Positions 8,403 through 17,240 of a DNA stretch of 38,475 bases are shown here, piece by piece. Source of the stretch: Rhodoferax sp. Its GTDB lineage: Bacteria > Pseudomonadota > Gammaproteobacteria > Burkholderiales > Burkholderiaceae_C. The stretch lies in contig NZ_JAQURE010000033.1 in the NCBI RefSeq assembly GCF_028715765.1, positions 1 to 38,475 on the forward strand, in the 5' to 3' direction. The notes under the pieces were generated by a model. That model made no database searches, was not told the DNA's origin, and saw only the letters and a list, made by a program, of their open reading frames with translations. Position numbers and translations under genes: made by a program. The first letter of the stretch is position 1. Every line of letters starts with the position of its first letter.

Positions 8403-9716
8403 TTAATGGTTGGTATCGGTTGAACGCAATAAGCATTCATCGAAAAATTGACAAAGTGTTTTGGCAGAGCCGTGGTCGGTGTAGGGCTCTAACGCAGTTT
8501 CATCAAGGGGAAGCGTAGCCATGTATTGGTTTGCAGATAGCCAGCGCAGGCTTATTGCTGCGGCAAGAGCATCTTGGTTGACTGGCATTACTATGGGTAT
8601 ACACACAGCACCACCCACCTCTGCGATCAAAGAAGTAACCGAACTCAATTCATGGTAAACGGCAAGCAGGGGTTTGCGTGCCAATAAGTACGGGTAGATT
8701 TTGGAAGCGGTGTAGCCCGGGTCATCTGACCCAACCGCTAAAAGAGCGTGTGCGCTTAACAGGCAGTGAAGGGTATCAACATAGGGAATTCGTTCAGTTT
8801 GCTCTTGTACCTGCGCACTTAACCCAAACTCTGCAGCCAACGGCATTACCTTAAGTGCAGCCTGGCCGCTCGGTGCATAAGAAGTGCCGATAAAGTGCAT
8901 ACGTAAGCGTGCCTTTTCTGCACTTGGCATGGAGGTTTGAATCGCACTGAACAACGAACGCAATGCGGGGTACATGCCGTCAATAACTACACCTATATAA
9001 ACCCAGTGAATATTGCCGTCATCTGTCTTGAAAAATTGGTTTGAACTCGATAGCTTCTTTACGCGGTCAAAATCTCGCTGCGCACCTGGAAAAGGCTGGG
9101 CAAGTCTTGGTAGGCTTCGTAACCATGGGTAGCGCGCATCAAGCTGCTGTGGGTAAGCGGGTGACACACTTGTAAAACCCAAGCAATGGCGTAAAACACG
9201 CGGTTCCATCCACCGATGCATTGCGCTAACTACGGCATATTTGAAGCGCCCCCCTGGGGGGAGCACATTGGGGTGTTGACGGTAATAGTCGTTTACCCAA
9301 GGGTCTTGGTAGTCAAGCACAAAGGGCACGCCAAATTTTTTGAGCCAACGGGGTCCGAGCAAATGCACCTCAAACACCGTGGTGGAAAAATAAACCAAAT
9401 CGAATGGTTGGCTTGCCAGCAACTGGTCACCTAGCTTTGCCAGCGCTCTTAATGCCCGAAAACCTAATGTGCCAAGCCCAGGCACGCGTGACCACTTAAG
9501 CCCCATGCCTGTAACCCTGTGGACGGCGACGTCTGTAGGCAGCCCATCAACAAGCCATTCATCCTTTGGCACAGCCACGCTTGCAGGGCTAACCGCCATC
9601 ACAGTAGCCGCCCAACCGTTGTTGCTTAAGAACGGTAAAACCATGCGCACCCGCTGCATATCCGCCGCATTGGCAGGAGGAAAATGCGGCGAAATAATAA
9701 GAATGCGGCGCGTCAT
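8403..9716 (-). CDS. Glycosyltransferase family 4-like
   Basis: This 437-aa GT-B protein starts MTRRILIISPHFPPANAADMQR. The N-terminal acceptor domain has FDLVYFSTTVFEVHLLG and FVLDYQDPWVNDYY, and the C-terminal half has a VGSDDPGYTASKIYPYLLARKPLLAV donor-binding segment (K-x-Y-P-Y-L-L-A type). It resembles the WbuB/FucT-like GT4-related proteins that carry a D-x-Q-D-P-W motif. The frame extends upstream to 9785, but ATG 9714-9716 makes a 4-bp overlap with the upstream stop and places the first beta strand correctly. Specificity is unknown. Confidence 0.82.
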   Translation of the reverse strand: MTRRILIISPHFPPANAADMQRVRMVLPFLSNNGWAATVMAVSPASVAVPKDEWLVDGLPTDVAVHRVTGMGLKWSRVPGLGTLGFRALRALAKLGDQLLASQPFDLVYFSTTVFEVHLLGPRWLKKFGVPFVLDYQDPWVNDYYRQHPNVLPPGGRFKYAVVSAMHRWMEPRVLRHCLGFTSVSPAYPQQLDARYPWLRSLPRLAQPFPGAQRDFDRVKKLSSSNQFFKTDDGNIHWVYIGVVIDGMYPALRSLFSAIQTSMPSAEKARLRMHFIGTSYAPSGQAALKVMPLAAEFGLSAQVQEQTERIPYVDTLHCLLSAHALLAVGSDDPGYTASKIYPYLLARKPLLAVYHELSSVTSLIAEVGGAVCIPIVMPVNQDALAAAISLRWLSANQYMATLPLDETALEPYTDHGSAKTLCQFFDECLLRSTDTNH

Positions 9717-10978
9717 GACAAAGGCGCAGTCAAGCCAGCCGCAATGGCCTGAACAAGTTTGGGGGCGTGCCGCTCCCAACTCCAAACACCCTCCCCAGCT
9801 TCAACTGAATTAAGCTTGCATGCCTGTAGATGCACTGCATCGTCTAGCATGCGCTGCATGGCGTTGGCAAGTGAAACGGGGTCACCCGGCGGAATAAGCT
9901 GCCCGGCACCAGGACAGGATTGCATTACTTCTTGCTGGCCTTGAGTGGCCGTAGCAATTACCGCCAAACCAGCGCGCAGATATTCAAATATTTTGTTAGA
10001 GGCAGTCAGCTCTCTGTTTAAACAGTAAGGCTCTTCTAGCGACAACCCCACATCGTGCGACATGGTTCGCGCCAACAACCCTGCATTAGATACAGGTTCT
10101 AGCACCTGAATACGTAAACGAAGTGCTGGGGTAAACGTCTCATCAAACCACGCTTGGTGCGCATGCAAAGACCCGCGCAGGCTTAACTGCCAATTACCCC
10201 GCAGTAAAGGTAATGCTTGCGCCAATACCTCAAGCCCCCGTGCCGGCCCGATAGTCTGTGAAAACCAATGAAACGAAACACAGTTAGCGGGCACAACATC
10301 CCGAGAACCCTGCAAGGCCTGGGCTCTTTCAGATGTTGGGAAGCAGTTGGGCGCAACCACTGGTATCCGAGTTGTATCAGCATCATGGGCAAGGGAATTC
10401 GCTAAGGCTTGACTTGTCGTCAGGCTGCAATTGGCGTGCTGTAATAGATGTCGCTCCAACCGCTGCATTGCTTTAATGGGGCGTTGCACACGATCTTTGA
10501 GTGGGAGGTCTTGCGAAAACCAATCCTCAAAATCGACCCCAACCCTGCGCCCGTCAGCAAGCAATTTTTTTCCCACCCATAGACCAGCTTCAGAATGCAC
10601 CATTGTCAGGTCTGCATTAATACAGCGTGCCTCGTTAAGCATTTCAGTCGTGCCTAGACCGAAGACACGCCCCGTAACGACTCCAAAACGGACAAACAAT
10701 TCTCTTGCAAACCGTTGAAGAATACGCACCTTAGTTCGAGTTACACCTTTTGAACTGAGGTTCACAACAGGTGCAAAGTCGATCCCAAGAGAGGAAGAGA
10801 GTGCCATGTCTTCGGCGGCCAAGACTGGACTCCACCATGTACCGCGCACATAAACGACTGCGCCAGCTTCGCGAAGCGCTTTAGCTTCTTTCTGAACACG
10901 CGGGGCAGTGGCTAAATGACTGCCGATCAGTATTAATATTTTCTTATCGCGCAAATTTGAGGCATGACCAAAACTCAT
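9713..10978 (-). CDS. Glycosyltransferase family 4-like
   Basis: This 421-aa GT-B type protein has an N-terminal KKILILIGSHLATAPRVQKEA (S-x6-R-V-x-K-E-A pattern of a GT4 subgroup), VDFEDWFSQDLP, and a central VSFHWFSQTIGPARGLEVLA donor-domain start. A SHDVGLSLEEPYCLNRELTASNKIFEYLRAGLAVIAT segment, quoted here only by its key parts (LEEP, NKIFEYL, GLAVIAT), binds the nucleotide sugar. It is coupled by ATGA overlaps to the GT2 gene upstream (10975-10978) and the GT4-like gene downstream. It probably contributes one linkage of the repeat unit. Confidence 0.82.
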   Translation of the reverse strand: MSFGHASNLRDKKILILIGSHLATAPRVQKEAKALREAGAVVYVRGTWWSPVLAAEDMALSSSLGIDFAPVVNLSSKGVTRTKVRILQRFARELFVRFGVVTGRVFGLGTTEMLNEARCINADLTMVHSEAGLWVGKKLLADGRRVGVDFEDWFSQDLPLKDRVQRPIKAMQRLERHLLQHANCSLTTSQALANSLAHDADTTRIPVVAPNCFPTSERAQALQGSRDVVPANCVSFHWFSQTIGPARGLEVLAQALPLLRGNWQLSLRGSLHAHQAWFDETFTPALRLRIQVLEPVSNAGLLARTMSHDVGLSLEEPYCLNRELTASNKIFEYLRAGLAVIATATQGQQEVMQSCPGAGQLIPPGDPVSLANAMQRMLDDAVHLQACKLNSVEAGEGVWSWERHAPKLVQAIAAGLTAPLS

Positions 10979-11952
10979 CTACGACCTGACCGTTTCTGCA
11001 AAACACGCGCCGCTTTCCAACCAACAACGCGTGATAAAAGCCTGAAGGTAGATCCGCCATCGGGGGAAATGGTGACGGGGTGCAAACTGGCGGCATGACA
11101 CAAGGCTTTATTTGCTAATTCTTTGTTGTAAGGATACGCACTGTGTGCATAGACCTGCCATAGCAACGATCCACAGCGTCGCACTCGGTCGCTGTCTTCC
11201 ACGCTTCGTGTCGCGTCGATAGATAACCTAATGGACTCAAAACCGCTCTGCCACCCACGTTCAGACCTTATGCCGGAAAGACTGCCAACAATTCCTGAGC
11301 GATAGAACGCAGTGCCCTCAGGGCAGAACAAGACCCCAGTTGATGCGAGAACAACACGGGCAAAATATTCGCCATCGTCATTCAAAGAAAGATCTTCGCG
11401 CCATAAACCCGCCCGCGTGACCACTGCGCGAGGCACGAGCCACATAGCCGGAAAAAGCATGCCCGCACCCTCACTCCAGGCTTCCACAAGCCAGTCGACA
11501 GGCGAAAGATCACGCCAACAGGAATCGGGCCTGATGCGAATGTTATTTGGGTCATCAATAAAGCGACTCCATTGACACATTGCCACTGACCCAGGTGCTT
11601 TCAACAATCGCGCGAGTTGGCTACCTATTTTGTTTGGTGAAATCAGGTCATCTGCATCCAGAAACTGAATAAAGGCACCATGCGATGCCCGAAAAGCCGT
11701 ATTGCGTGCTGCCGCTGCACCAGCATTCGGCTGACATATCACGCTCACACCCCTTGCGGCAAAGGCTTTGGCCACATCGACTGTTTTGTCAGTAGAACCA
11801 TCGTCTACGACAATGATCTCAAGTGCTTGGTGTGTCTGGCAGAGAACTGACTCCAACGTCTGTGCAAGCCAGCGCTCGGCGTTGTAGCTTGGAATCAGGA
11901 TAGAGACCAAAGGCTGATCTTTGTGCACTTTTGACAAATCTTGTTGCGGCAT
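10975..11952 (-). CDS. Glycosyltransferase family 2
   Basis: This 325-aa GT-A inverting transferase has PLVSILIPSYNAERWLAQTLESV, IIVVDDGSTDKTV, PNAGAAAARNTAF and an FIQFLDADDLISP D-x-D-D motif. It also has a LSLNDDGEYFARVV segment that supplies the usual acidic E/D near the catalytic base. The start ATG lies 3 nt after the stop of the DxD-containing gene upstream. Typical length for the family. Sugar and acceptor cannot be deduced. Confidence 0.9.
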   Translation of the reverse strand: MPQQDLSKVHKDQPLVSILIPSYNAERWLAQTLESVLCQTHQALEIIVVDDGSTDKTVDVAKAFAARGVSVICQPNAGAAAARNTAFRASHGAFIQFLDADDLISPNKIGSQLARLLKAPGSVAMCQWSRFIDDPNNIRIRPDSCWRDLSPVDWLVEAWSEGAGMLFPAMWLVPRAVVTRAGLWREDLSLNDDGEYFARVVLASTGVLFCPEGTAFYRSGIVGSLSGIRSERGWQSGFESIRLSIDATRSVEDSDRVRRCGSLLWQVYAHSAYPYNKELANKALCHAASLHPVTISPDGGSTFRLLSRVVGWKAARVLQKRSGRR

Positions 11953-11955
11953 AAC

Positions 11956-12927
11956 TCAATTCTTTATCGAGTTATCGATAACACTCTGCCAACCAAACTT
12001 AAAATAATGCTTTTTTGATTCAGCCACATAATGCTGCAAAATACCTGATTTATTTTTTACCTGTAGCCTATTTGGCAAAACAATATAGTCATCCTCTGGG
12101 ACTTGCAAACCAGTTTGCCGTGCTACCAGCATTGCAACCAGTGCCTGCTCAAGATAATAAGAATTACCAAATCGTGATTGCAGATTCTCACACCAGCCTT
12201 CAATTTCTTCCCAGTCCATCAAATCACTTTGCAAACCACAGATACCCACATTCACGCGTTGTGGCAGTGTTACACCGACAAGTTCTTCTAGTGCATCACG
12301 AGGAAAACCGTATGACTCAACTACGTCCATCATATAAACTGGGCCCGTTGGCTGATCTGATGCAAGCCAATCCAATAGAGGTTGAGGGCATGCAAAAAAT
12401 AACATATCAGAGTCCATTACCAATTTATGACCAGTGCTGCCAACATGCACATCAGTCAATTTCCGTATATGTGGATAGACCCGCCGCAAACTTCTAAGTT
12501 TGGGGAATTTTTTTTCAGGCAATAACTTGTCCATTGCAGTATCACAGCTAGATGAGGTAAGCACTACGACATCAGAAAAAATCCGCCTCATATGGTTGAT
12601 TTGCCAACCCTTCAATGTGCCATCATCCACAAGCCGCAAAGCAATATTCCGCTTCGAATACTTTGCAAGCGACCAAGCACAAAACGCTGTTTGATACCAA
12701 AACTTGTTACCAGTCAGATACCATATTTCCAATGATGGCCCAGGGAATTCGACGCATGGCAGTGTGCCTGCCGCTTTCTCCATTTTTTTTGCCCATTTGT
12801 CCAGCAAAAAATATCCATCCACACCCAAGCTCTGAAGCTTTTTAATCTCACTAAATGGTCGCCTGTAAACTGCATCCTTGATGCTCTCTGGTGTCCGTTG
12901 TGCCAACCAGCGCCTTACTGTTGTCAT
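11956..12927 (-). CDS. Putative GT-A-type glycosyltransferase (DxD protein), otherwise unrecognised
   Basis: This 323-aa soluble protein was not assigned to a named family with confidence. A basic N-terminus (residues 1-55) precedes SLEIWYLTGNKFWYQTAFC, ALRLVDDGT and HKLVMDSDMLFF. D172-S173-D174 forms a DxD motif after a hydrophobic strand, as in GT8- or GT-A-like transferases. Later come VNVGICGL and YYLEQALVAML, which resemble the acceptor/metal-binding part of such folds. It is flanked by two GT2 genes, with a 4-bp overlap upstream (12924-12927), so a transferase role is likely. It could alternatively be a nucleotide-sugar-binding accessory protein. Confidence 0.65.
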   Translation of the reverse strand: MTTVRRWLAQRTPESIKDAVYRRPFSEIKKLQSLGVDGYFLLDKWAKKMEKAAGTLPCVEFPGPSLEIWYLTGNKFWYQTAFCAWSLAKYSKRNIALRLVDDGTLKGWQINHMRRIFSDVVVLTSSSCDTAMDKLLPEKKFPKLRSLRRVYPHIRKLTDVHVGSTGHKLVMDSDMLFFACPQPLLDWLASDQPTGPVYMMDVVESYGFPRDALEELVGVTLPQRVNVGICGLQSDLMDWEEIEGWCENLQSRFGNSYYLEQALVAMLVARQTGLQVPEDDYIVLPNRLQVKNKSGILQHYVAESKKHYFKFGWQSVIDNSIKN

Positions 12928-13859
12928 TTGTGCACCCGTCCTTCAAAGTGCCCACAAGCGCCACACCATCTAACGTAAGCCGCCTGACTTGTCCACGCAC
13001 GATAAGCTAACCAAGCCTTTGCTTTACGCAAGTGCACAGACCATGCAGGAATAGGAGACCAGGGATTTGCGTTGTGCTTGTTTAACAGATGGATCCACGA
13101 CTTCTGGATGCCGTGATTGAGGCGCCCGAGATACTCCGTTGTCGTCCGCCCTGCCGCAATAAGATGTTTCAATGAAAGCTCAGGGAAATATCCAACAGCC
13201 CATCCGTTCTCGGCCAACGTGAAAATGATGTCATTGTCGCCACCCGATGTCAGCTCCTTGCCCCGGCGGTCACTCAACGTGTCGGCCTTCGTGTCGTCAA
13301 GCCAGGGCTGTAATGCTTGACGACGAATAGCCATGCCCGCACCAATCGGTGCGTACGCTGGATATTCAGGCAAACCCTTTGGCGACCGTTGATTACCCTG
13401 GGTAATGTGCGGCATCGAACCATAATCTCGGCAGGCCAAGATGCCATCGAATTCTCTCATCCACTGTGGTGGAGTGGCTTCAAACTCTGGCAAAACAATG
13501 CCGCCTATTGAGCCAACAGTTGGATGATTCTCAAAAATAGCCACAACATGCGCTAAATAGTTAGGTGCCAATTCATTGTCATCATCAACTAGTACGATGA
13601 ATTCGCCACGCGCCTCAGCGAAGCCACGACGGCGCGCAGCAGTCAACCCCAATTTCGGCTCGACAACCAGTCGTAGATTGTTGGGGATCAGATCGACGAA
13701 ATTGGCAATATTGACTGAGGGATATGAAGCGTTGTCAACCAGTATGAGTTCCCAATTTTTAACAGGGTGTGTCTGGTCTTTAAGCGCCTTCAACGTCCGG
13801 CCAAGACGTTCAGCATGCGGATTGTGTGTTGGAATAATTACCGAAACAAAAACATTCAT
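12924..13859 (-). CDS. Glycosyltransferase family 2
   Basis: This 311-aa GT-A transferase has VFVSVIIPTHNPHAERLGRTL, ELILVDNAS, an LTAARRRGFAEARGEFIVLVDDDNELAP block (described by its LVDDDNE metal-binding motif), and a YAPIGAGMAIRRQAL acceptor loop. SGGDNDIIFTLAENGW supplies the E/D-D-x-D type general-base region. The ATG overlaps the stop of the upstream acetyltransferase (13856-13859). A C-terminal basic amphipathic segment may touch the membrane. Confidence 0.9.
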   Translation of the reverse strand: MNVFVSVIIPTHNPHAERLGRTLKALKDQTHPVKNWELILVDNASYPSVNIANFVDLIPNNLRLVVEPKLGLTAARRRGFAEARGEFIVLVDDDNELAPNYLAHVVAIFENHPTVGSIGGIVLPEFEATPPQWMREFDGILACRDYGSMPHITQGNQRSPKGLPEYPAYAPIGAGMAIRRQALQPWLDDTKADTLSDRRGKELTSGGDNDIIFTLAENGWAVGYFPELSLKHLIAAGRTTTEYLGRLNHGIQKSWIHLLNKHNANPWSPIPAWSVHLRKAKAWLAYRAWTSQAAYVRWCGACGHFEGRVHK

Positions 13860-14395
13860 TCTCTAAATCCTATTACCTTGGCTGGTACACCTACCGAAAT
13901 TGAATAGGGCGGCAGGTCATTCACGACCACTGCACCAGCACCTATCACGCAACCGTCTCCAATGGTTACACCTCCCATGACACGCACACCAGCACCAAGC
14001 CACACATCGCGCCCAATTTTTGTAGGCAGTTTTATGTCTGGTTGATCACGAATAAGCTGGTTACGGATCGGCACCGTGTGGTTGGAAGAGACAATGCAGC
14101 TATGCATGGCAATTAGTGAGTTATCTCCGATCTCAACACCGCCATGTCCATAAATTACTACATGTGGGCCAATAAATACATTACGGCCAATCAATATGCG
14201 ACCAAACCATGGGTTTATCTCTGCACACCTAGAGATTTCGCAATTTGCACCTACTTTAACCTTGACCTCACCACCAATCTTTACCAAGCGTCCGAATGAG
14301 ACCAAATTATCTATATAAGATGTTCTATCAATGTTAACGCCACGCCTAGCGCACGAAAAGCGACGAAGATACTGAATAATATTACTCCAATTCAA
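13856..14395 (-). CDS. Hexapeptide-repeat (LbetaH) acetyltransferase, predicted TTG start
   Basis: This 179-aa acyltransferase of the maltose/galactoside acetyltransferase and WbbJ-like group has beta-helix turns across residues 25-150 (ILIGRNVFIGPHVVIYG, GVEIGDNSLIAMHSCIVSSNH with the catalytic-type His). It ends in VWLGAGVRVMGGVTIGDG, CVIGAGAVVVNDLPPYSISVGVPAKVIG. The longer frame starts at GTG 14456-14458, overlapping the DUF1919 gene by 67 bp and lacking a clear ribosome site. TTG at 14393-14395 makes a 4-bp TTGA overlap with the DUF1919 stop and has AAAGG (14403-14407) 7 nt upstream, so it is preferred. It probably O-acetylates a sugar. Confidence 0.82.
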   Translation of the reverse strand: MNWSNIIQYLRRFSCARRGVNIDRTSYIDNLVSFGRLVKIGGEVKVKVGANCEISRCAEINPWFGRILIGRNVFIGPHVVIYGHGGVEIGDNSLIAMHSCIVSSNHTVPIRNQLIRDQPDIKLPTKIGRDVWLGAGVRVMGGVTIGDGCVIGAGAVVVNDLPPYSISVGVPAKVIGFRE

Positions 14396-15069
14396 AACAA
14401 AACCTTTGAAAGTATTTTTGAAAAAACAGATTTTTGAATGTGACCGTTTTTTAACCACAAAGGAAAGTCCATATATCTATATCTTTTTTTAAACAAATCC
14501 ATGCCGTTTACAACAAAATTTCCTGTCATATCTCTAAGGTTTTCAGCAACAAGGTGATTTTTATATGGTTTTTTATTAATGCCAATAGAAATCTTATTGT
14601 CAAAAGGCAGAGACATAAACCGCTCAATGTGCGCATCTTTTAAGCCATCACGGTCACAAATTTTCAAATAAATTGCAACACCATCTTCAATGTCACGCTG
14701 CATACGTGAGACTCTACGCTGCCACTTAACAAGAGCTTCGTCCTCTGTAGCATAATGCAAAAAATGAATTTCAATATCTTCTGCTAGTAAACCAATGGGG
14801 TACGAAATTTGTTGTGCATCAATATACTTTGATTCGCTTGAAAAGATTAATGGCAATTTAATTATTTTGTGAAAATTTTCTAAAAATCGAATGTAGTCGT
14901 CTGGATATACGTACAAACCAACGAATGGCGTGTTATATTCCCTTCCTAAGATTTTATATATTTCATAGCCCCAGCAATTATTAGAAATAATAATAAATTT
15001 AACATGTAAAAGATAGTATTTTTCACGAGCCAATGCAAAACTACGGAGAATTTTATTAAAAATCGCCAT
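14392..15069 (-). CDS. DUF1919 family protein (exopolysaccharide biosynthesis)
   Basis: This 225-aa protein has the DUF1919 signature: IISNNCWGYEIYKILG around residues 27-42, TPFVGLYVYPDDYIRFL, YPIGLL, DIEIHFLHYATEDEALVKWQRR, and a later ICDRDG. The family is frequent in capsule/EPS loci and has no settled biochemical role; some members are annotated as putative transferases. The gene is strikingly AT-rich compared with the operon (the 60 bases 14401-14460, at and just below its 3' end, hold 16 G or C). It sits between the ABC exporter ATPase and an acetyltransferase, suggesting it arrived with its own cassette. No good Shine-Dalgarno was seen before its ATG. Confidence 0.8.
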   Translation of the reverse strand: MAIFNKILRSFALAREKYYLLHVKFIIISNNCWGYEIYKILGREYNTPFVGLYVYPDDYIRFLENFHKIIKLPLIFSSESKYIDAQQISYPIGLLAEDIEIHFLHYATEDEALVKWQRRVSRMQRDIEDGVAIYLKICDRDGLKDAHIERFMSLPFDNKISIGINKKPYKNHLVAENLRDMTGNFVVNGMDLFKKRYRYMDFPLWLKNGHIQKSVFSKILSKVLF

Positions 15070-15097
15070 TATTAATTGTTAAGTTATTTAAAACTAT

Positions 15098-16336
15098 TTA
15101 TGAAAATAGCCATTTTCCATTTACACGCATGGACCCCACAAAATCCGTGCTTAATCCATTAGGCAAATTCACTGGCGATACAAATGTAAATTTTGCTGCA
15201 CTTTCAATCACATCATAATTTTCATTTTTTTCACCCAAATACACGTCGACTGTATATATGCCAGAATATAAAGAAAGATTTGGTATCTTCAAAATAGCGA
15301 CGCCGCTTTTTGCAGTGACAGGCGTATATGATGTATCAAGATCAGTATTAAAACCAAAAATTGGAATACGTTGTTCATTGTGAACTACTGCACCGATTAA
15401 GACCGGTGCCAATGGCCATGGTGAGTTGAATTCCACACGGATTTCAAGTTGCCCTTCGGAAGCTAGTTCCTCATTAACTGCGACACCTGCAATGTATGGC
15501 CGCAAAATGTTAACCGTGCGATTTAGCTTAAGAGATTCAGTCAATTTTGCATAGCGCTTAAGTCCATCTTCCACAGTACCTGAAAAATCAGGTTTACCAC
15601 CTGACAATACCAAACTGCTTGTGCATAGACTGCGCACGGCGCTGAGGTTGTGACTTACAAACAAAACGGTTTTGCCATCACGAGCCGATGCCTCATGCAT
15701 TGCCCCCATGCATTTTTTTTGAAACGTAGCATCACCAACTGCCAAGACTTCATCGACTATCAGGACATCAGGCTCCAAATGTGCAGCTACCGAAAAAGCC
15801 AATCGGGCGTACATCCCACTGCTATAACGCTTGACTGGTGTATCAAGAAATTTGGCCACTTCGGCAAAAGCAACAATTTCATCAAATTTGCGTTGAATCT
15901 CCGTGCGCTTCATGCCGAGGATGGCACCATTGAGAAAAATATTTTCACGGCCAGTTAATTCAGGGTGGAAACCTGTACCGACTTCAAGCAAACTTGCGAC
16001 CCGCCCGGCTATCTTGATACGGCCTTTCGTCGGCTCAGTGATGCGACTTAGGATTTTCAAGAGTGTTGATTTGCCAGCACCGTTGCGACCAATGATGCCT
16101 AGCACTTCGCCACGCTTAACTTCGAAAGAGACATCTTTTAGCGCCCAGAACTCTTCCACATCGTCGCCTTGCACAATAGCACGACCACTGAGCATGTCTC
16201 GGGTCTTGCGGGCAAGGTTACGTGCATTGCGCGCCACGACATCGCGCAGTGCGGTGTAGCGCTCGGCCTGGGCGGTGTTATGACCTACGAGGTAGCTTTT
16301 GGATAGGTTTTCTACGGAGATGGCGATGTCTGACAT
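15098..16336 (-). CDS. wzt: ABC transporter ATPase for polysaccharide export (Wzt) with C-terminal carbohydrate-binding domain
   Basis: This 412-aa ATP-binding subunit pairs with the adjacent Wzm to export an undecaprenyl-linked O-polysaccharide across the inner membrane. Walker A GRNGAGKST is at 83-91, signature YSSGM at 171-175, Walker B VLIVDE at 191-196 and the switch His at 229. An insertion before Walker A (about residues 20-60) is typical of Wzt. Residues from about 285 to 412 form a beta-rich domain like the Wzt carbohydrate-binding module that reads the terminal modification of the finished chain. That implies chain-terminator recognition rather than simple export. Seventy-four nt separate it from wzm. 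Confidence 0.93.
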   Translation of the reverse strand: MSDIAISVENLSKSYLVGHNTAQAERYTALRDVVARNARNLARKTRDMLSGRAIVQGDDVEEFWALKDVSFEVKRGEVLGIIGRNGAGKSTLLKILSRITEPTKGRIKIAGRVASLLEVGTGFHPELTGRENIFLNGAILGMKRTEIQRKFDEIVAFAEVAKFLDTPVKRYSSGMYARLAFSVAAHLEPDVLIVDEVLAVGDATFQKKCMGAMHEASARDGKTVLFVSHNLSAVRSLCTSSLVLSGGKPDFSGTVEDGLKRYAKLTESLKLNRTVNILRPYIAGVAVNEELASEGQLEIRVEFNSPWPLAPVLIGAVVHNEQRIPIFGFNTDLDTSYTPVTAKSGVAILKIPNLSLYSGIYTVDVYLGEKNENYDVIESAAKFTFVSPVNLPNGLSTDFVGSMRVNGKWLFS

Positions 16337-16410
16337 GGGGTTGTGTAATTAATGCAATTAGCCTTCGCGTCGGTACGACGAATCTACAAAGGCGGGGTAA
16401 GAAGGGTTGC

Positions 16411-17238
16411 TTAGATTAGGTCAGCAAAGCTCTTTTCCATTTTGCGGAACTGTCGGATACCCAGCCAGAGGAATAACGAAATGATTCCCCAACTGAGCAG
16501 AAAACCTGGCAGGTAAAGATGGGATTCACCTCCGAGAATAGCCCAGCGAAAGCCGTCGATGACACCGACCACGGGATTGAGCGAGTAGAGCAACCGCCAT
16601 CCTTCGGGTACTACGGCAGAGCTGAAACCCACTGGTGAAACGTAAAGGCCAAACTGAACCATGAACGGGATGATGTACCGGAAGTCGCGGTATTTGACGT
16701 TGAGCGCTGTAATCCACAGCCCTGGCCCCAAGCTGGCAAGAAAGGCCATCACCACAAAGAAAGGCAGAGTGAGTATTTGCCAGCCTGGCAAGAACTGGTA
16801 CCACAGCATCAAACCAATAAGAATGACGAAGCTGATCAGAAAATCAACAAACGACACTACCACTGCGGCAGTGGGCACGATGAGCCGAGGGAAGTACACC
16901 TTGCTGATGAGGTTGGCGTTACCAATGAGACTACCTGACGCGCCTGTTAAAGCTGTGGAAAAAAGTTGCCAGGGTAGCAGCCCAGCATAGACAAGCAAAG
17001 CATAGGGTGCAACACCATCTGTCGGCAGTTTTGCCACCTTGCTGAAGATAACTGTGAAGACAATCATGGTCAACAATGGCTGGATCAGTGCCCAGACCAG
17101 ACCAATCACGGTTTGCTTGTAGCGCACCGACACGTCTCGCCAAGCCAGCACAAAGAAGAGCTCGCGGTAGCGCCAAAGGTCGCCCCAGTAGTGGTGATCG
17201 GCTAAGCCTTTTTCAATTATTAGGGTGTGAGGTTGCAT
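16411..17238 (-). CDS. wzm: ABC-2 type polysaccharide export permease (Wzm)
   Basis: This 275-aa integral membrane subunit of the ABC-2/Wzm-TagG family begins with HTLIIEKG, followed by LWRYRELFFVLAWRDVSVRYKQT, an amphipathic gate-helix region. About six membrane spans follow (VIGLVWALIQPLLTMIVF, YALLVYAGLLPWQLF, LISFVILIGLMLW, FFVVMAFLASLGPGLW, FMVQFGLYVSPVGF, FLLSWGIISLFLWL). An RFRKMEKSFADLI tail is typical. A longer frame opens at 17271 inside the GT4 gene; ATG 17236-17238, 2 nt after the GT4 stop, better fits the family N-terminus. It forms the channel with the adjacent Wzt ATPase. Confidence 0.92.
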   Translation of the reverse strand: MQPHTLIIEKGLADHHYWGDLWRYRELFFVLAWRDVSVRYKQTVIGLVWALIQPLLTMIVFTVIFSKVAKLPTDGVAPYALLVYAGLLPWQLFSTALTGASGSLIGNANLISKVYFPRLIVPTAAVVVSFVDFLISFVILIGLMLWYQFLPGWQILTLPFFVVMAFLASLGPGLWITALNVKYRDFRYIIPFMVQFGLYVSPVGFSSAVVPEGWRLLYSLNPVVGVIDGFRWAILGGESHLYLPGFLLSWGIISLFLWLGIRQFRKMEKSFADLI

Positions 17239-17240
17239 TT

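Noticed and set aside
9249..9261. C6-T-G6 dyad in a glycosyltransferase gene
   Set aside because: It encodes the plausible native segment VLPPGGRFKY and does not interrupt the family pattern, unlike the insert in ugd.
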